Positions 8,151 through 9,807 of a DNA stretch of 9,807 nucleotides are shown here, piece after piece (within the stretch, counting starts at the first letter, position 1; each line of letters opens with the position of its first letter). Origin of the DNA: Pseudomonadota bacterium. GTDB lineage: Bacteria; Pseudomonadota; Alphaproteobacteria; Rhizobiales; Rhizobiaceae. The DNA lies in the NCBI GenBank assembly GCA_023433855.1, contig JAEYTV010000152.1, forward strand, positions 1 through 9,807. The letters run 5' to 3'. A program made the position numbers and the translations under genes. The notes under the pieces were generated by a model. It ran no database searches, was not told the origin of the DNA, and saw nothing but the letters and a program-made list of their open reading frames with translations.

Positions 8151-9212
8151 ATGGGGCAGACCAAACAGAGACTCAAGGCACTCTGGCGCCGGGACGTCAA
8201 ACGCCGGCTTCTTGCCGGTGGCCTCGACGTTGCGGCGGCGCTTGCGAGCGCCGGCGTGGCGCCGAATGCGCGCGGCCGCGGTGCCATCTTCACCCTCCAT
8301 CACGTACGCCCGAAAAAGCAGCGCCTGCTGCAAACCAGCGCGCACCTCGAGATAACACCCGAGTTTCTAGACGAAGCGATCAAGAGACTCGACGCCGAGG
8401 GCTACGAGTTCATTGCGCTGCAGGACGTGCCCGCCCGATTGGCGGAGCCGAGGAAACGGCCGTTTGCCGCCTTCACCCTCGACGATGCCTATCGAAACAA
8501 TGCTGAACATGCCCTGCCGGTGTTCGAACGCCACGGCACTCCGTTTACCGTCTTCGTCACCCGGGGCTTTGCGGAACGCACCCACTCCCTGTGGTGGGAA
8601 ACCCTCGCAGAACTTCTTGGGCGCGAACGGCAGGTGATCTTCGACTTCGGCTTCGGCACCGAGGTCATGGAGCTCACCTCGGAAGCCCTGAGGTTCGACG
8701 CCTTCGACCGGTTCTCCGCCTATGTCGGCACGGTTGACGAAGCGTTGGCGGTGTCCCGCATCGACGCTCTCTCACGCCAACACGGCATCGACCCGTTGCA
8801 GATTACCGGCGAGTTGACCATGGGTGCGGCAGAACTCAAGGCGCTCGCCAGCCATCCCCTCGCCTCGCTCGGGGCCCATACCGTGAGCCACTGCGCAGTC
8901 GCACGGCTTTCGCCGGGGGAGGTGCGCGAGGAGATGAAGCTGTCTGCAGACTATGTCGAGCACCTCACCGCGCGCCGCCCCCTCTCCTTCGCCTACCCCT
9001 ACGGCACTCGCCAAGCGGTGTCGGCCAGGGATTGCGAGATTGCCCGCGAGATCGGTTTCGCGGTTGCGGTCACGACCCAGCCCGGGACCCTCCACGACCG
9101 GCAGAGAGAACGGCTGACGGCTCTGCCGCGCATCTCGCTCAACGGCTATTATCAGCAACCACGCTATGTGTCGGCGCTGGCGTCCGGCATCCCCTTCGCG
9201 ATCATGCGCTGA
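8151..9212 (+). CDS. Polysaccharide deacetylase (NodB-fold, carbohydrate esterase 4 family)
   Basis: A 353-residue protein with a NodB-type domain, expected to remove acetyl groups from an N- or O-acetylated sugar polymer or glycan precursor; the substrate is unknown. The domain begins with AIFTLHHVRP (45-54). Motif 1 is TLDDAY with D111 and D112, where the usual TFDDG has Ala in place of Gly. Motif 2 is HTVSH (H243, H247, metal ligands). Motif 3 is FAYPYG (280-285), and AVAVTTQPG (304-312) corresponds to a later motif. An insert of about 90 residues, including AERTHSLWWETLAELLG, separates motifs 1 and 2, as in longer members of the family. No clear signal peptide is present, so it may act in the cytoplasm. 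The start at 8151 has only a weak ribosome binding site (GGTTGG adjacent), so its position is less certain. It converges with pdxH, stops 8 bases apart. Confidence 0.85.
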   Translation: MGQTKQRLKALWRRDVKRRLLAGGLDVAAALASAGVAPNARGRGAIFTLHHVRPKKQRLLQTSAHLEITPEFLDEAIKRLDAEGYEFIALQDVPARLAEPRKRPFAAFTLDDAYRNNAEHALPVFERHGTPFTVFVTRGFAERTHSLWWETLAELLGRERQVIFDFGFGTEVMELTSEALRFDAFDRFSAYVGTVDEALAVSRIDALSRQHGIDPLQITGELTMGAAELKALASHPLASLGAHTVSHCAVARLSPGEVREEMKLSADYVEHLTARRPLSFAYPYGTRQAVSARDCEIAREIGFAVAVTTQPGTLHDRQRERLTALPRISLNGYYQQPRYVSALASGIPFAIMR

Positions 9213-9220
9213 CGCTCGCA

Positions 9221-9807
9221 TCAGGGATACATCCGGACCTTTTCCCATGGACCACCCGCGGACGTCCGGCGGAACTCGACCCGGTCGTGGAGCCGGAACT
9301 GTCGGTCATGCCAGAATTCGAGCGACACCGGCTTGATCCGGAAGCCGGACCAGAAGGGAGGCCGCGGGATGTCTCCCACAGCATAACGGGCCGTATATTC
9401 GGCGACCGCCTTTTCCAGCGCAAAGCGTCCCTCGAGCGGCCGCGACTGCTTCGATGCCCAGGCTCCGATGCGGCTGCCGCGCGGTCGCGAGGCGAAATAG
9501 GCGTCCGCCTCCGCATCGCTGACGGCCGAAGCTGTGCCGCGCACCCGCACCTGGCGGCGCAGCGACTTCCAATGGAAGCACAGCGCGGCCCCTTTCGATG
9601 CCAGCAGCTCGCGCCCCTTGGCGCTCTCATAGTTCGTATAGAAGACGAAGCCGCGCGGCTCCGCTTCCGCCCCGTCGAGCCCCTTCAGCAGCACCATGCG
9701 GATGTTGGGCAGGCCCGCCTCGTCGACGGTGGCGACCGCCATGGCATTCGGATCGTTCGGCTCGTGCGCCTTGGCCTCCCCGAACCAGCTCTCGAACAGG
9801 GCGAAGG
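9221..9807 (-). CDS. pdxH: Pyridoxamine/pyridoxine 5'-phosphate oxidase, 5' end cut by the window
   Basis: FMN-dependent cytoplasmic enzyme that oxidises pyridoxine or pyridoxamine 5'-phosphate to pyridoxal 5'-phosphate, the last step of vitamin B6 synthesis and salvage. The frame stays open to the window edge. The first visible residues read [20 protein letters not shown], the known N-terminal part of PdxH, so the methionine at 9742 is internal, and about 194 residues are seen of the usual 205-220. Family blocks are IRMVLLKG (FMN/phosphate binding), [51 protein letters not shown] and [12 protein letters not shown], and the C-terminus WEKVRMYP matches the conserved W...R-x-x-P end. It is transcribed toward the deacetylase gene. 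Confidence 0.95.
   Translation of the reverse strand, partial: FALFESWFGEAKAHEPNDPNAMAVATVDEAGLPNIRMVLLKGLDGAEAEPRGFVFYTNYESAKGRELLASKGAALCFHWKSLRRQVRVRGTASAVSDAEADAYFASRPRGSRIGAWASKQSRPLEGRFALEKAVAEYTARYAVGDIPRPPFWSGFRIKPVSLEFWHDRQFRLHDRVEFRRTSAGGPWEKVRMYP

Noticed and set aside
9221..9742. pdxH starting at the ATG at 9742
   Set aside because: The frame continues to the window edge and the added residues match the PdxH N-terminal region, so this methionine is internal.

Overview
The window is a chromosomal stretch of an alphaproteobacterium, most probably a member of the Rhizobiaceae (Rhizobium, Agrobacterium, Ensifer and relatives). This rests on GC-rich codon use, on the cox gene order coxB-coxA-ctaB-coxF-ctaG-coxC with the tiny coxF gene, and on the neighbours (an IalB-family gene, tldD, a NodB-fold deacetylase and pdxH). 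I saw no mobile element, CRISPR array, tRNA or rRNA gene.

Minus strand, 5384 down to 28: one operon for an aa3-type cytochrome c oxidase and its assembly factors. It encodes CoxB (subunit II, CuA site), CoxA (subunit I, heme a and heme a3/CuB), CtaB (heme O synthase), CoxF (46-residue membrane protein), CtaG/Cox11 (copper delivery to CuB) and CoxC (subunit III), and closes with a strong intrinsic terminator at 28-56. Genes are tightly packed. CoxF starts inside the ctaB stop codon and its ribosome binding site lies in an inverted repeat. A strong hairpin separates coxA from ctaB.

5385-5780 is a 396-base divergent intergenic region. Toward the plus strand it carries a perfect -10-like CTATAAT and, just before the next gene, two consecutive RNA-like hairpins. 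The second ends exactly where the ribosome binding site begins, so this looks like a structured 5' leader.

Plus strand, 5781-9212: an exported IalB-family protein, TldD metalloprotease and a divergent NodB-type polysaccharide deacetylase. Gaps of about 150 and 195 bases hold short hairpins but no genes. Finally pdxH (PNP/PMP oxidase) runs convergently on the minus strand. Its stop is 8 bases from the deacetylase stop and its 5' end is cut by the window edge.

Together the left half is a complete module for building the terminal oxidase, and the right half is housekeeping and envelope functions. Most of the window is ordinary core genome. The least explained signals are the structured leader of the IalB-family gene and the small hairpins embedded in the cox operon.
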